From Liolophura sinensis (lineage: Eukaryota > Mollusca > Polyplacophora > Chitonida > Chitonidae), in the NCBI RefSeq assembly GCF_032854445.1, contig NC_088300.1, forward strand, positions 34,703,608 to 34,763,607: DNA of 60,000 nucleotides. The letters run 5' to 3'. The notes beneath the pieces are model-generated. The model searched no databases. It worked only from the letters and a program-made list of their open reading frames with translations, and was not told where the DNA came from. Below, in pieces: positions 11,601 to 24,726 of this stretch. The translations under genes were made by a program, and so were the position numbers. The stretch's first letter is position 1, and every line of letters starts with the position of its first letter.

Positions 11601-13289
11601 TCCATTCTCCTGAAAAATCTTGTCACTGTTCCCAGGGGATGATTTTCATTCCCCTTCTCTATATTCTTTAGACAACGTCATGATTACTGTGGGCAAAACG
11701 CTGCTGTAAACTTCAGAAACGTTTGGCGTTTATTCTAGGAATGGAAAACTTAGGCAAAAGACTTATAAAGACTTAAAATCAACTCTTTATACTCTCTTTG
11801 TTAAGTTTTGATGATAGAATAGCGCGCTAATGTATATTTTCTTATCGACTGTCCTATCGTGTTTTTCTTCCTGTGGATATGAAGTTGTACAATTTTCAAG
11901 CTGGTTGAGTCATTCTGTTAGATTTGTTAAGTGACTATAGGCAAAATAAAATGATATGGGTTGATTTAGTGCGAATAATTTCTGTTACTTCATTGTGTTC
12001 AATTTGACGTCTGGTATTTAGACATGAATGGCCTAGTTGGAATTGCAATTACAGATAAATTTCGTTTTATGAAATACATTTATACTGATGAATTTATTTA
12101 CTGGTGTTCAACGCCGTACTGAAAAATGTTTCACATATGCTACATCAGCCAGGTTCAGGGGTGAAGGAAACCGGAATCCCTCGTGTAAACATTCACCGGC
12201 TAGCAACAGCCGGGTTCGAACCTGAAACACCCTGCACGGCCAGTGATGAACGATAAGACTGTGGTTAAACTAACGCCTTCTCGGAATAATCCAGTTGGAG
12301 TTCTGTCATATGCGTGAATAACAAGCAGAACGCATCTCGATGCTAAGTTGACCTGAATTTTAACATAATATCTGAATGATATACCAAAAGTAAAATTGGG
12401 ACAGACTATTGGTTGCTAGACGGAGGCAGATGTAATTTCCGTGTTCTCAGGAAGCTGGTCCCCTGGCTGTCTGGCTAAGACTAATCCACATACATATTTA
12501 TGATAGATTATACTTACTAACCTCATATGAGAAGCAAAACCATACCACGATGCGCCCATCGTAATTACGACAGTGTGTTCTGCTGCCAAGATGAGCCCCA
12601 AAGTATACCTAGAATATAACAAGTTTTCCAACAGGATTATGCCTACTCTGTATTTCCAAGAAACTGCCTGAGAATTAATGGACAAACAACTAATAGCATT
12701 TCTGTAGTAAACATACACAGTGTAACGTTTGGTGATTTTGTCTTATTTCAAAATTGATATTTGTAATGTTGTTATTTTCATAATTGACACCCTTCCTGAT
12801 TGGCAGAAGCTATTAAACAGAGCACTTCGCAAGTTTGGTGTGTGGCGAAAAACAGGGTGACTACCATTATTTAAGGTTATATATATTTATATATACGCCA
12901 TCGCGATCACAAACACCCTTTATCAATACCCAGTGTGTTACTGGGTGTTAATTTCGACAGTAGCGGAGTTTTAACATTATTCTGCTTTGATATGTATGGA
13001 GAATCCCAAAATACTGTGGCGTTTTGTCATAAAATTTTACCACTACAAAGCTTAAGCGGGTTTTACTTGAATGACGGCTCTCCAGGAATACCCAGACAGC
13101 TAAAAAAAGTGATCCGTGAGTTGGTGGGACACTCACGTGTGTGGCTCAATCTCCACCTTGATCATGCTAAGTAACATACAAATGTTTTTTATATTTCATC
13201 TCTTTCATCATTATCAGGACATGGTTTATTAGAGTTACGTGTGACTGGAACACTTTGTCGAAGACATCATAATGGTCATAATCCATTCA
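11601..13289. other. Intergenic, no gene seen
   Basis: Contains the SINE at 12090-12287. The 100-aa minus-strand frame 12416-12718 shows no motif. Confidence 0.6.
12090..12287 (-). mobile_element. Diverged tRNA-derived SINE
   Basis: On the minus strand it has a good B box (GGTTCGAACCC) and an A-box-like 'tagtttaacc' upstream, and ends in 'gtacggcgttgaacaccagtaaataaat'. The 3' tail is the same as the main family but the body differs, suggesting a related subfamily or an old copy. Confidence 0.65.
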
Positions 13290-13640
13290 TATTACGAAGT
13301 GTATGCCCCGCAGAGCAACCCGGTCTGCTGACGAAGTGTATGATCCGCAGCACAAATCGGTCTGCTTACGAAGTATGCTCCGCAGCGCAACCCGGTCTGC
13401 TTACGAAGTGTATGTTTCGCACCGCAAACCGGTCCCCTTCTTACGAGGTGTTTGCTCTGCAGCGCAGCTCGGTCTGCTTACGAAGTGTATGCTCGCAGTA
13501 GAAACCGGTCTGCTTACGAAGTGTATGCTCCGCAGTACAACCTGGTCTGCTTACAAAGTTTATGCTACGCACCGGAAACCGGTCCCCTTCTTACTAAGTG
13601 TTTGCTCGGCAGCGCAACCCGGTATCCTGCTTACAAAATG
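13290..13640. repeat. Minisatellite, about 38-bp unit, about 9 copies
   Basis: Unit: 'cggtctgcttacgaagtgta' then 'tgctccgcagcgcaaccc'. Two variants ('ctccgcag' and 'accggtccccttcttac') recur. All three + strand frames stay largely open, giving overlapping open frames from 13241 to 13692. Confidence 0.85.
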
Positions 13641-15439
13641 GAAGCTCGTTGTTGCAAGACAGTTCCTGTTTTATGATGTGAAAGCATTGTAAGATTTTTC
13701 TTTGCTAAAGAAGTGGAAGATCGGCATTACTGTTCGGATCCATGTCATGTGTGAATTCTTAAGTTACTTTCAAAAGTAGCATTAAGAGAAAACGACTGCA
13801 AATTCAACAACTGACTGGGAAACCTGGGAATGCTGCCTGGTTGATTGATTTCATTGAACTGCTTTCCTGTTCCAGATATTGACTAACACCGATACGTACA
13901 TGTAGCTGTTGACACGAGATTTGTCCACCATTAACCTCACTGGAATTTACACTTACTTTTATGACCAAACGCAGTTATGCCACAACGTGTAATGATTTAT
14001 TTACTTGATATAAGATTGGCTCCTCGCATTGTTTTATAAATTAAATGGATTTTTCCACCGGTACATAAAGCAAAGAGCTCACTGATGGAAATTTCATTAC
14101 ACAGCGAGCGTGTTTAATACAACGACAGGGCCCAGCATAACATTGATGGGTTTTCGTGGAAACGAGTTGTAATTCAACAGGATCGATGTTATTACAGTGG
14201 CTTTGCCTTTGTCACGTGCATTCGTTAAACTCTTCAGCATTGATAGAGTTGTAGAACGCGCATGCGTATGCTTCATTACTTCACACATTTTAGTTGTTTG
14301 TGTAGTACTTCACGGCATTCTGTGTGTAAAGCGCAGGTGAATGAAATAGCTACACCGTAAGTATGCTAGGAACACTCGCAAGTAGTATACTTACTTGATG
14401 TGATGAAAGGTAAACGCTTTGGTGATTACTGTATAATTACAAAGCAGGAATTCAGACAACACAATATTTGTGGTAGCACCTGGAACTCACAGAATCGATA
14501 TTTCATCTTCCGAAAACCCATTCACGCAATCTATCAAATAACCACACTATATGTCTCACTAGATGTGTACAGTGTATAAAGAAGGACAAAGCCGGAATCA
14601 AAGTTTTACCGATTCTAGAAATAACGCATTTGTCCATTAGTTTGAAACTCATCTGTACTACATGTTGATGTGAGAGACCAAACTGCCAGTATAGTAGCTC
14701 AGTGATTTATCTGGACTCAGGGCCATTGTGTACTGTCTATTTTGCCTCATAATATGACATAGGTCATATTGTGTGACAGCAGACAGAAAGGAATGGCGCT
14801 GTGTCCTGATGACTTACATTATCTTCCCACCCAATTACCTTAATATTTTCCTCTCCAAGGTCCATTTGTTTCATTAGAAGCTCAAGTCTCTGTTCCAATG
14901 TGGACTTCTTACGAGCAAAGTAGAGCTAGTTTATTTTATATCTGGCTTGATACTCTCATTTCGAACGGAATGTTCGGTTTATTCACGTATATATACACCT
15001 ACAGCTAGTTGTCTAGTATCTTTAACATGTTGTTAAAGAGGTTTAACATGTTGAACACAAACCAAGTTACCCAAGTTTGGTTTGAATTTTTCTCATTTCT
15101 TAAACTTAGTTGGGTCGGAATTACTTTGGGTATGGTGGATTATACAAATGTCAGGAATTGCCAGCTCGATGGAAGCGACCAGAGAGCCGACAATTCCTGA
15201 CAGGCTATCCCACAGCATGGCTTATATGTTTTATTGTACCAACAAAATGGTGTTAAGGCTCATTTCGTACTGTAAAGGCCTTAATTTTTACAGTATGAAT
15301 TTACAGCGGAGCTTGCCGTCGTTTGGTTGTTTACTTAGAAACAAGCAGGCGTCAGTGAGCACATAAAGGAGATATCAACACTAGAATAAACGCACGTTCG
15401 TCGTATAATCAAGCTACACTGGCTATTGCCTCGTGAACC
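13641..15439. other. Intergenic, no gene seen
   Basis: Apart from the hairpin at 15149 there is a second imperfect hairpin near 14358-14396 ('gtaagtatgct' / 'agtatacttac'). Confidence 0.6.
15149..15200. other. Perfect 12-bp inverted repeat (hairpin)
   Basis: 'tgtcaggaattg' (15149-15160) and 'caattcctgaca' (15189-15200) are exact reverse complements across a 28-bp loop. No flanking element identified. Confidence 0.6.
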
Positions 15440-15504
15440 TGGGATATCACTTTTTGAGCGAGGCCTTGTTTCATCATGTTCTTGTACATCATGTTTTACG
15501 GAAT

Positions 15505-15565
15505 ATCATGTGACCGTGTATTGACCAATGGAAACTAAGGATCTCCATATGAGGTGTATATAATC
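15505..15565 (+). promoter_or_regulatory. CCAAT and TATA-like pair, possible old promoter module
   Basis: CCAAT at 15525-15529 and TATATAAT at 15557-15564, about 28 bp apart, lie just upstream of the repeat at 15640. The CCAAT part has a relative at 6791-6840 ('tgtgaccttgtattaatcaatg'). The pair may be the 5' end of a dispersed element. Confidence 0.25.
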
Positions 15566-15639
15566 CCCATTGTGTGACTGGTGTTGCCTTCTACCAAAAT
15601 GGAATTTATAAAAATAATCAAGACCGGATTGTGCTGACT

Positions 15640-15850
15640 GCTTTCTAGAATGGCCGAGAAAAGTGAGTTTGCTTGAGCTACATAGTAATTGGGTAATCGA
15701 TCGAGATGCAACTGTAATCAAAATGCAAGATAGTGATACGAATAAAGGCCATGCTGAAGTGCGAGCAGGAAGAGTCTTTATCTGGCTTACAGGCTTTATC
15801 CCTGGGGGTACCGGAGGCATTGATATTACTGACTTCCCTCATTCAAATTA
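15640..15850 (+). repeat. Dispersed repeat, copy 1 of a diverged pair
   Basis: Shares with 19775-19990 the blocks 'ggccgagaaaa', 'gggtaatcgatcgaga', 'ctgtaatcaa', 'ggcaggcctt'-like and 'cccctggggg'-like in the same order. Conceptual translation of both contains WVIDR followed by VI, but downstream frames differ, so a decayed element is likelier than a gene. Confidence 0.6.
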
Positions 15851-15917
15851 ACCTTGGACAAGAGGTATAATTTATTGTTGATACTCTAGTCCACAAACAG
15901 TACTATATATATATATA

Positions 15918-16164
15918 TCTTAGAATTAGCACCAAAAAAGTAGTGACGCAAAGTGAAAATACCAGCGCATTACTTAATGACTACAATCTACTTTAATCAT
16001 CTTAGAATTAGCACCAAAAAAGTAGTGACGCAAAGTGAAAATATCACCGCACTACTTAATGACTACAATCTACTTTAATCATCTTAGAATTAGCACCAAA
16101 AAAGTAGTGACGCAAAGTGAAAATATCAGCGCATTACTTAATGACTACAATCTACTTTAATCAT
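15918..16164. repeat. 82-bp unit in three nearly identical tandem copies
   Basis: Copies begin at 15919, 16001 and 16083 with 'cttagaattagcaccaaaaa' and end 'gactacaatctactttaat'. Only a few substitutions separate them, so the array is young. A (TA)n run precedes it at 15904-15918. Confidence 0.9.
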
Positions 16165-19100
16165 CTCCATTTATGGCCAGTAGGTACGATCGGAAACACG
16201 GCTGTTACCTTAAGTAAGCGTTGTTTTTGTACATGCTTACATCTTGAACATGTTTCCATTACCATTGTTACAGAAGCAAGCCCTTTCTTAGAGAACTGAA
16301 CACAGCCTACCTGCCCTTGATAGAATAAAACAACCATATCAATGATTAAACGTCGTTAGCAATACTACCATCATTTATGCCGACGTGTATGAACAGTGTC
16401 TCTGAAGGAGAATGGCGCATGCGGATGGGAGAGTTCCTCGATATTGAGCAAAGCCAAAACACTTGTTTATAGTAAAAACTAGTGTGAGCCTACCTGCATT
16501 CTTGTAATGCGTTTGGAATAGTTTTTGTGCAATAAGAAGGCAAATAAATATTTAATCCGATTTCACCTTACGGTTTTCTCCAGCTCAGATGTAGGCTTAT
16601 GTTCCCATCGATCATCCTTTATGTACGTTTTTTGACATTTTCCTTCAATGTCTCTACAATTTAGAGAATAATGTCTACAATGTAGGCGATGTAAAAGGCG
16701 AGGGCTATCTCAGTCTTGTAAAAACAGACATGTAGTATACGTACTTATGATCCAGCACACGTACTTACAGTAAATCTCATACCGTTGCTGATCTCGTGAA
16801 GCCAAGGTGGAAAATCCCAAGTTTGGATGCCATCTGGGGCTGTCTAGGGTTGTGTGGGGTTGTTTGGTAGGTCTTTACTGAAATTGGGACGAGTCGTTAA
16901 AGCCTTTTCACTTCGTCTGGTCATCTTATCATCCATACAAATCAGTATCGGTCTTCGTGCCAATCCTGTTCTTGATGGTCGCCATAGATTTCTTTATCCC
17001 GTCACTGAAACCGATAAGCGTCGTCTTAACAATAGCGTTATCCGTACAACTCCTGTCTTTTACCGATGAGATTCCTCTCTCATGACGTTCCCGGCCAACT
17101 GTCCTTGACCCTGATCAAGGGCTTTTTACCAGACAGGTGTTCAGGGATTTGTAGCCAGAAGGAGACGATATATCGCCAGTAAAGACTCACAATCATGTCT
17201 AAAACTACATAAATACGCTTTGAGATGCTGCTTTTTCTTGAGGAGGACGGCAACCCTTAGCTGGCCTCGGATTCTTTGGCCGTGAGTGGCTTGTCTCTTT
17301 GGCCAGTTCTTTGAGAAGTTGATAAAAGTACATTCACTCAGGAGGTAAGAAGCGTGAGTTCCGGGTAGAAAATGTCAAATGCTATTAAGATATACCTCGA
17401 TGGACAGGATTAATACGCTTCAGTTAACCTCTAGTTGTCTTTTAGTGATTAGTTTTGTGTGTGGATATAGCTTATGGAAAGGTTAAACGGTGCCATTTGG
17501 GAGGCAGCGAATACGGGAAATACTGTGCAAGGGTAGTTCTGATTGTAATTGTGATGGCTTCTTTTGATGTGAGAGAGCAGAAAGACTGTGTCCTTAATGC
17601 TTCGTAGAATTCTAATGTATTAAGTAGGTAAAACTGAAAATCATTGTCCACTATTTTTCGCGCTTACTTTGACTGTCCACGTGGATATAAAACTATTCTT
17701 AGTATTTAGGCTTTAAACTACATGTATACCTTAAATGTGATTAATGCTTGAAGTTTAAAGATCTGTAATATTTAATTTTCAGAATTTATTTTTTACTTGT
17801 GATAAATGGAACGAAATTTCAAGTCACATACGATTTAGAACGTAACACCACAAGACGTATTAGGAAATATGCAGCCTTCACAAAACAGATGACTTCATGA
17901 AAACCGCTAAGTAAAATGTTCTGTAGAAAAGCGCAAATAGCGTGAAATAGATTCACGCTCAGAGCTCTGCTTCCTCATCTCCAATGTGAATACAAATGCA
18001 TATTGTGTTATGTTATAATTTATACTAGTATGGAAACCTCTAAGCGGGCCACTTACATTCCAAACTGAAGATCCCATTCCTTTGAGTGGATCAGCTTTTC
18101 TTAGCAGAGCATCTGTCCGCTCCCGCAATCAGATTGGTGATATGTTACGCTTAGGCACGTGATGCTTAAGGCAAAGACTCATTTAATGTAAATAAAGTAA
18201 ACAGAACAATCAATAGTATGCTTGAATATATTGGAATTTATATGTAGAGCAAATGTATGTGACGTCATTGCACTTCAATCTGGAATATAGTCCGTAAACC
18301 CTACCATATACATTTTTAATGGCAAAGAAAACAAGAAGATGGAAGTGGGTGTCAGATGAAAGAGCATTAAAGAATTTTCAGGAAAATAGTTCGTTTCAAT
18401 TTTTTTAGATACCAGGCAAAAAGTGCAGGTATGACATCGCAGATGTCTACTGGGATCTCAGTTTTAACAATGGAAAATCTGTTGCTCAAATAGCATTTTA
18501 CCCGATCTGAAAACATCCCCATAAACAAAATCAACTTGTTTTCCAAGAACATTGATTAATTGTCTTCTTTTTCAGATTATTCTTTTTAGTATTTTCTGTA
18601 GAAAAAATTCGGTTCCGGTGGCCTTTATTGAGGTAATTATATGGCAAGGGTTTTCCTTAATCTTTCCGTGTACTGACATTCGCCCACGTCCAGTATGTGT
18701 ACAATGATCATTACTTTTCATGCTGTGCAGACAGAGCGGTAATGTAAGCAGCACAACGCACGCTTGTTGACTACTGGTGAGCTGTGTGTGCTCAGTAGAC
18801 AAGGTAACTCACTGGTAATGGCAGAAATCACATTCACGTTATACATGCAGTGTTATGCATTCCCCAATAGCAATTCCCCTTGGTATTATTTAACCACCAT
18901 TTGGAGATAGCCGAGGTGGAAATGAATGTCATGATTCTTATGTTAAATGGTTTGGCGCATTCCAGTCCACCACATCCCATTCAGTGGTCTAGAGTATGGC
19001 GCAGATGGAATAAATGAATTTGTCCCTCAAAACAAACCAAAAGAAGGTCTAAAACGAGCAATGGTAATCCACTACAGTCTCCTCTCGTTTGTCCGTTTCT

Positions 19101-19740
19101 TTACTAACCAAAGAGCATTCAGATACTGCTCCCTGTACATCGGCATATATCGCAGAACGCATATGTGGCTGCAGTGTTTATCGTGGTCTCGTCGACCAGC
19201 ACGTATTTAGATGATTCAAGGTCACACTTCGTGTACAAATCAGTAGTGTAATTAGCTAGGTGATCAAATATGATAACGTCAGCTCACTGGTAAGGCCTAC
19301 CTGACGACAATGAATACACACTAATCTGTTAGAATGGTTCCCGATTTTAAATTCACGTAAGACCTGAAAATATGCCAAGGACATCCAAAAGTAATTCATC
19401 TTGTATAAATTTATCTTACTTGAAACAGGCTAATATGGTAACTATCGATACCTATTTCCAACAAAGGCAGTACTTCTGGCATCAACAACTACTTAACCAG
19501 GTGTCAACAAATAGTTACTACTATGCGGTGTCATGTTTAGTTGTGTAGAAAGTGTGTAGTGTTGAAATAGGACAGTGGAGCAAAGGTATACGGATGCTGC
19601 GGCTGTCTTGCCAAAGAAACACAAGCACTGATTGATAGAACGCAGTACGGACATGCAGACAGGTTAAATATGCACATGCGTTTGACGAAGTTTTAATTAT
19701 GCTACCTTTGGCTAAGAAATGACTTTCTTCCTTATAAGCA
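16165..19740. other. Intergenic, nothing recognised
   Basis: AT-rich, short frames only. A locally G/T-rich patch is at about 16835-16870. Confidence 0.6.
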
Positions 19741-19774
19741 ATGGCCTATTGTGTTAGACTGCCTGCTTTTACTA

Positions 19775-19990
19775 AGGGCCGAGAAAACCGTGTCACTTCA
19801 ACAGCGATACAAGACGGTTGGGTAATCGATCGAGAAGAAGCTGTAATCAACAGGAAAGATACAGTGGAGAAAAAAAGCCCACAGGAAGATGGAGGCGGAA
19901 AGCGATGTCCGGCTGGCAGGCCTTCTCCCCCGGGGTGGCTCCGGAATCCCTGTCACTATCTGCCTTCATCCAAACCATGTACAACACGTA
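19775..19990 (+). repeat. Dispersed repeat, copy 2 of the diverged pair
   Basis: See the partner at 15640-15850. An open frame of 93 aa (19741-20022) runs through it. No domain recognised. Confidence 0.6.
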
Positions 19991-20514
19991 GGGCGGATTA
20001 CCTCGAGGATTGGTGCCCGTAAATAACGGCTCTTACATTCATTTCTACTTATAAAACAGCATGACCATTTCCTGATACGACAAAAGGGTGCGACGAACAA
20101 TGACCCAACAACGCATCTGTATCATTTTTAAGAGACAAGCTAAAACAGTGTATTGGGTTTTTGGGTGTGACAACATTGGCTTAATTAAAGTAACCCAAGA
20201 GGAAAGCTGTTCTGGTCACAATTGATTGTCTGACCATTGCGATCGCAGGCACGATATCAGCTTAAGAGTATTCCCTTTCTTCTAGCCTTTCGCTTTCTTC
20301 CACCCTTAAACTTCTGCATACATGTACAAGGAAAAGTTGTTGAATGCAGCATTGAAAAACACCTATGAAATAACCATCAAAGCAAGATAGACCATATAAC
20401 TAATGAACATTACGCCCTAGCCCACATGCTACGTATGCAAAGGTTCTCTCCGCAGGCATATTATAGGCATAGCAGTAGCACTGCGAAGAGCTGCGTGTAT
20501 TTTTCTAAACACAT

Positions 20515-20528
20515 GGGGGGGGGGGGGG
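20515..20528 (+). repeat. Poly(G) run, 14 bases
   Basis: Uninterrupted G run. A similar G-rich patch is at 54494-54515 and a C-rich patch at 55350-55363. Confidence 0.9.
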
Positions 20529-21042
20529 TAAGCTTTCCTTCGCTATGTTACTTTTTCTGAAATTTAATCGCCCTCCAAGCTATAAGAAAATAAATAATTT
20601 ACCAGCTTTAGTTTCAGTATAAGTTTTCCCCAACACTGATATGTTTTATTCAAGCCACATCGATCATTTTCTATCATTTTTTTTTTCGTTTCCCTTTTTA
20701 TGACCCGCCAAAATCATTTTGGCATTTCGGTTTACGAAGCCTTAGCACATGAACGTTAATTGTTACAAGTCCAGTGAAAGTTGGTATGTTCTGTTATGTA
20801 GATGAAATATCTTTCACTTATATTTTTCATACTCGATAATTGCCCTAATATAAAACCACATTTGTCTGGTCAGAGTTATGGACTCATCTAAATATTTGAC
20901 CACATACCACATATCTAGCTGTAATTAAATTTCTTGCGCAACAAAACAACACAAGGAACACAAGTTGAGACGCATGCGTATTTTTAAAAAAACGCATCTT
21001 GTGAACCAGAAGATCATAAACACCCTCTCTAACAACATGGAC

Positions 21043-21066
21043 AGCAACAACGACGCCGTTGTTGCT
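21043..21066. other. Tight 10-bp hairpin with 4-base loop
   Basis: 'agcaacaacg' - 'acgc' - 'cgttgttgct'. No T run follows and no gene is near. Confidence 0.55.
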
Positions 21067-24000
21067 TCGGAAACAAACTGCTGCGGAAATCTGTGACCAA
21101 TAAAGAAAAACAGCTAATGCTGCCTTACGTGAGGACGTTTGTCACCTACCGGGCGAGAGTCATTGGTCGACCTAAAAACCTCACCTCCATCATATAACGG
21201 AAACATTCTTGAGAACAGCTTAAGCACCAACCAATTAATCGATGCATAACCAGATGAATAGATACATAAATTGCACTAGAAGCTAATCCTCGGACAGAGA
21301 AGCTGAAGATTTCCCCGACTTCAGAACATGGTGAAAACAATCAATCTATATATCGCTGATAGGGAATTATAAGCGGTCATAAGCTTCGTTTGTGAATCCA
21401 TGGACCTGCAAAGCAAATTCAGTGTATGTACCATATATTGGTAGATTGATCTAGTTCTGCAAGAGGATGCAAATCTGTGTGCCATACGAAGTAACTTGCT
21501 TGTGAGTTTCTCCCCACTGGCCGATGGTTTGCCATGGACTTTTACTGGCAATGATATCAATGCCGTTTTTTATTTGCACGTGAAACTCATATGAAGGAAA
21601 AGGGCAACTATAGATTGAAAGCATATATAGCTGTATCAGTCGAACATTTAGCGTCAGATATGAATGATACTGGCAAGTTCAAACAAACACACATCTTCCA
21701 CGAGATAAAGGCGATTAAAATTATTAGAGCACTCATGGGACAAGTGGTTAACGCCAAATTAGCCAAGATTCTTTAATGTTCAGGAAAAATCATACGGATT
21801 CGTCCGATATACACACTGTACATGAATACTCAAAGCAGGATATAGCCGACTTAAGGTGCAGTACAGAAGACTCTGGATAGGGATAATATAATTGGCCTAA
21901 AATTTGTCTGATGCGTGGCTGTGGGCTAAGGGCTTTCGGGAATGCGTTTAGTTGATTGATAGTTCAAAAATGCATTGTACCTTTATTTATAGTCGTATAA
22001 AGCTACCGCTTTTGACAAAACACCAAGCAAACCGCCATTATTATATAGTTCACGTGACAGTCCACTATTTATTTAATATTGCAATTAAATATAATATTCT
22101 CAGGGAATAATATAGACAAAAACGGTGATGAATAACTGAAATAAATAAAAATGATACATAGATGTATCAGACGAAGTTAAAGCCGATCTGGATACATCTG
22201 ATGTCAAGAAACCCCAAAAATGCATCATTGCTAAGGCCATTAGTCTGTGTCTGGCTAGTAAATGGATCACCCCGGCCAGTCGGTAAATCCTTTTACTCAC
22301 GTCTGGTATATAATTTGTGCGTACCATCGTCCTCAACGTCCTTCAGAGGGTCAGAATAAAATTGCACAGCGCACATTGCCACTGCATGACAGTACATGTG
22401 GTTTGTACGACATTGTATTATCCAGAAATGAACATACTGTACAGACGAACTCATCAGAGCGTGATATTCAAAAGAACCTGTCTTCTGCTGTCCCGACCAA
22501 GCAGGATTTCTTACCAGACGACCGTTAGAGAATTCACAAACCGGAAGAAGCAGTATGTCTGCTTCACAGAGATGTACATGCGCACCGTACCCAGTCGATT
22601 GCAGCTGATGTACCAGAATTTAGTTCAGTCAGGGCTTCATTTTGTGGCTAAATCCTTGTTCTATCAGAAAAGCACTTATTCAGTTAATTGCAGTATTATT
22701 GCAAGCAGTATCCTGTGAAATAGAATAATTTAAGTTGATTCACAAAAGGCGACATTCCACTTCTTCTTCTTCTAATTACTTAATATCAGAAGTAAAAGCC
22801 TCCACGTAATCCGTTACCCCTATACTCACAGAATTCCCCGACTCCTGCGAGATTTCCTCTTATTATTTGGATCCTTCCGCAAATATTTCTTTTAATCAAA
22901 TATTCAACAAACCCTTTTTGAATAATATGAATAATTGAACTGTTGACAAACTGGAGCACACCTGCCCACCCGGCTCAAAGGTCGAGTTTTTGAGACAGCG
23001 TGCCGTCTAAAAGAGCGTGATCGGAAATTACAGAGGCTGATGGGATACTGAGTTTGACAGATCACGACACGTTTCAGTAATCTTTAGCCATGAGTTAGCC
23101 ACCAATTTTGTGCAAAGAGGTCACTTGCCGCAAGGAAGGCAGAACCTATTATTTGGCATTATCCTCAGAAATGAAAAGAAGTAGAACACAATCCTCGAGG
23201 CTGACGATGACATGAAGTGTGGATCAGAATGTCCCTTTGACATCCTTCAGACTGAAGATCACGTGATGATAGACAACCTTGATCATCAACAGCGCTGTCC
23301 AATCAGTGGCTTGGGATTTATGCAGCGGATCCTGTTGTAGAACATATGTGAATCTATGTCCCTTCGAAACACACTAAATGATCATAACTTTTGTCCATGA
23401 CTTAGCTACCTATTTGTCCTGATTCTCAGAGCTCTATTGATTTTAGGAAGGTGTTTTGAGGTTTGCTTGGAACATGGGGGGATATTCTTTTCAAAAATTT
23501 TAAGTTTCAGCACCAAAAATAATATATTGTGACATGTATTTGCCTCTAAATATGCACTTTTGTGGGCGAAATTTTAGGTCGTTTAGGGTACATTTGTATA
23601 CCAGCAAACCATGATTAATGTACGTTCCGGCTCAATGATTACATGACCAATTTCCCAAAACAATGTTCAACGTAAATCACCATAGAACTAAACAGTACAT
23701 AAAATAATAAATTAGTACATATTCATGCAGAGAGAAGCGTCAGTAGTTTACAATGCTGCCGGAAGGAGAAAGGAATATTCAAGGCGTAGATATTTAGTCA
23801 GTATCCAAATTTGTATACCACCCCAGTACAAAAATTTCCGCTAATCAAACGTATCCCAGATGCGCTTTCATTGCCACTGAACTTTCAGGAAATATTTCAA
23901 TACTTAGTTTAAAAAAGGTAAAACTTGTAGGATTATAGAATAAAGATTTGTTTTTAGCCGCTTCTTATGTTTGTGAACTAAAGAGAATGAGAAAGTGTCA

Positions 24001-24541
24001 GAGTGTGTTTGGAATAGAAATGAGTGAAGAAGTCAGTGTGTTTTAAGAACAGAACACTGGAAACATGACAAATTCATGATATGAGATACGCTGACTCACT
24101 TTTAATAGACGATAATTCTTTATTGATCTTCTGTGTCTAAAACTTTGACGTTGACTTTTTCACCTTTAATGTGGACACTAAGTCAGCGTTTAGGACGCCA
24201 TGGACTTTGTGGATTTCCTCAGAGTAGGGATTTAATTACATGTTTACATCCTTGTGATTTTCAAGTGAATGCCACGCTAATCTGAGATAATCAAACACCT
24301 TTTTGTAGAGACAATCCTTTAGATTGGTAATAATTTATAAATCATTTACATATTTCATGAGAGCCCTCTCTCAAGCAGAATTTTCTTAACTTACGACAAT
24401 TTTCCGTTTGTTTCTTCTTCTTGGAGGCGACCATCAAAGTGGCGGCAAATAGCATGGCATATTATCCAGAGACATTGACACATTATTCGCAGGTAAATGA
24501 CTTTTCCTTACAGTGCTGAGTCACAGCAAAAGAGTCTTTTC

Positions 24542-24726
24542 ACAGCACACCACTGTAACATGCAATCAGCACTGCGATACAGCGAACCACTGTAACATGC
24601 AATCAGCATTGCGATACAGTACACTCCTGTAATGTGCAATCAGCATTGCTATACAGCACACCACTGAAACTTGCAATCAGCATTGCTATACAGCACACCA
24701 CTGTAGCTTAAAATCAGCATTGCCGT
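24542..24726. repeat. Minisatellite, 37-bp unit, five copies
   Basis: Unit: 'cagcacaccactgtaacatg' + 'caatcagcattgcgata'. Copies are colinear with few changes. Confidence 0.85.

Larger units (their letters stand above)
20031..24541. other. Intergenic, nothing recognised
   Basis: The longest frame (22317-22718, 133 aa) overlaps another in a second frame and shows no domain. Poly(G) and one hairpin only. Confidence 0.55.

Noticed and set aside
14358-14396. Imperfect hairpin as a structured RNA
   Set aside because: The stem has a mismatch and such palindromes are expected by chance in AT-rich DNA.
22262-22718. Overlapping 88- and 133-aa frames as a frameshifted gene
   Set aside because: Neither frame shows a recognisable domain, and joining them gives nothing more convincing.
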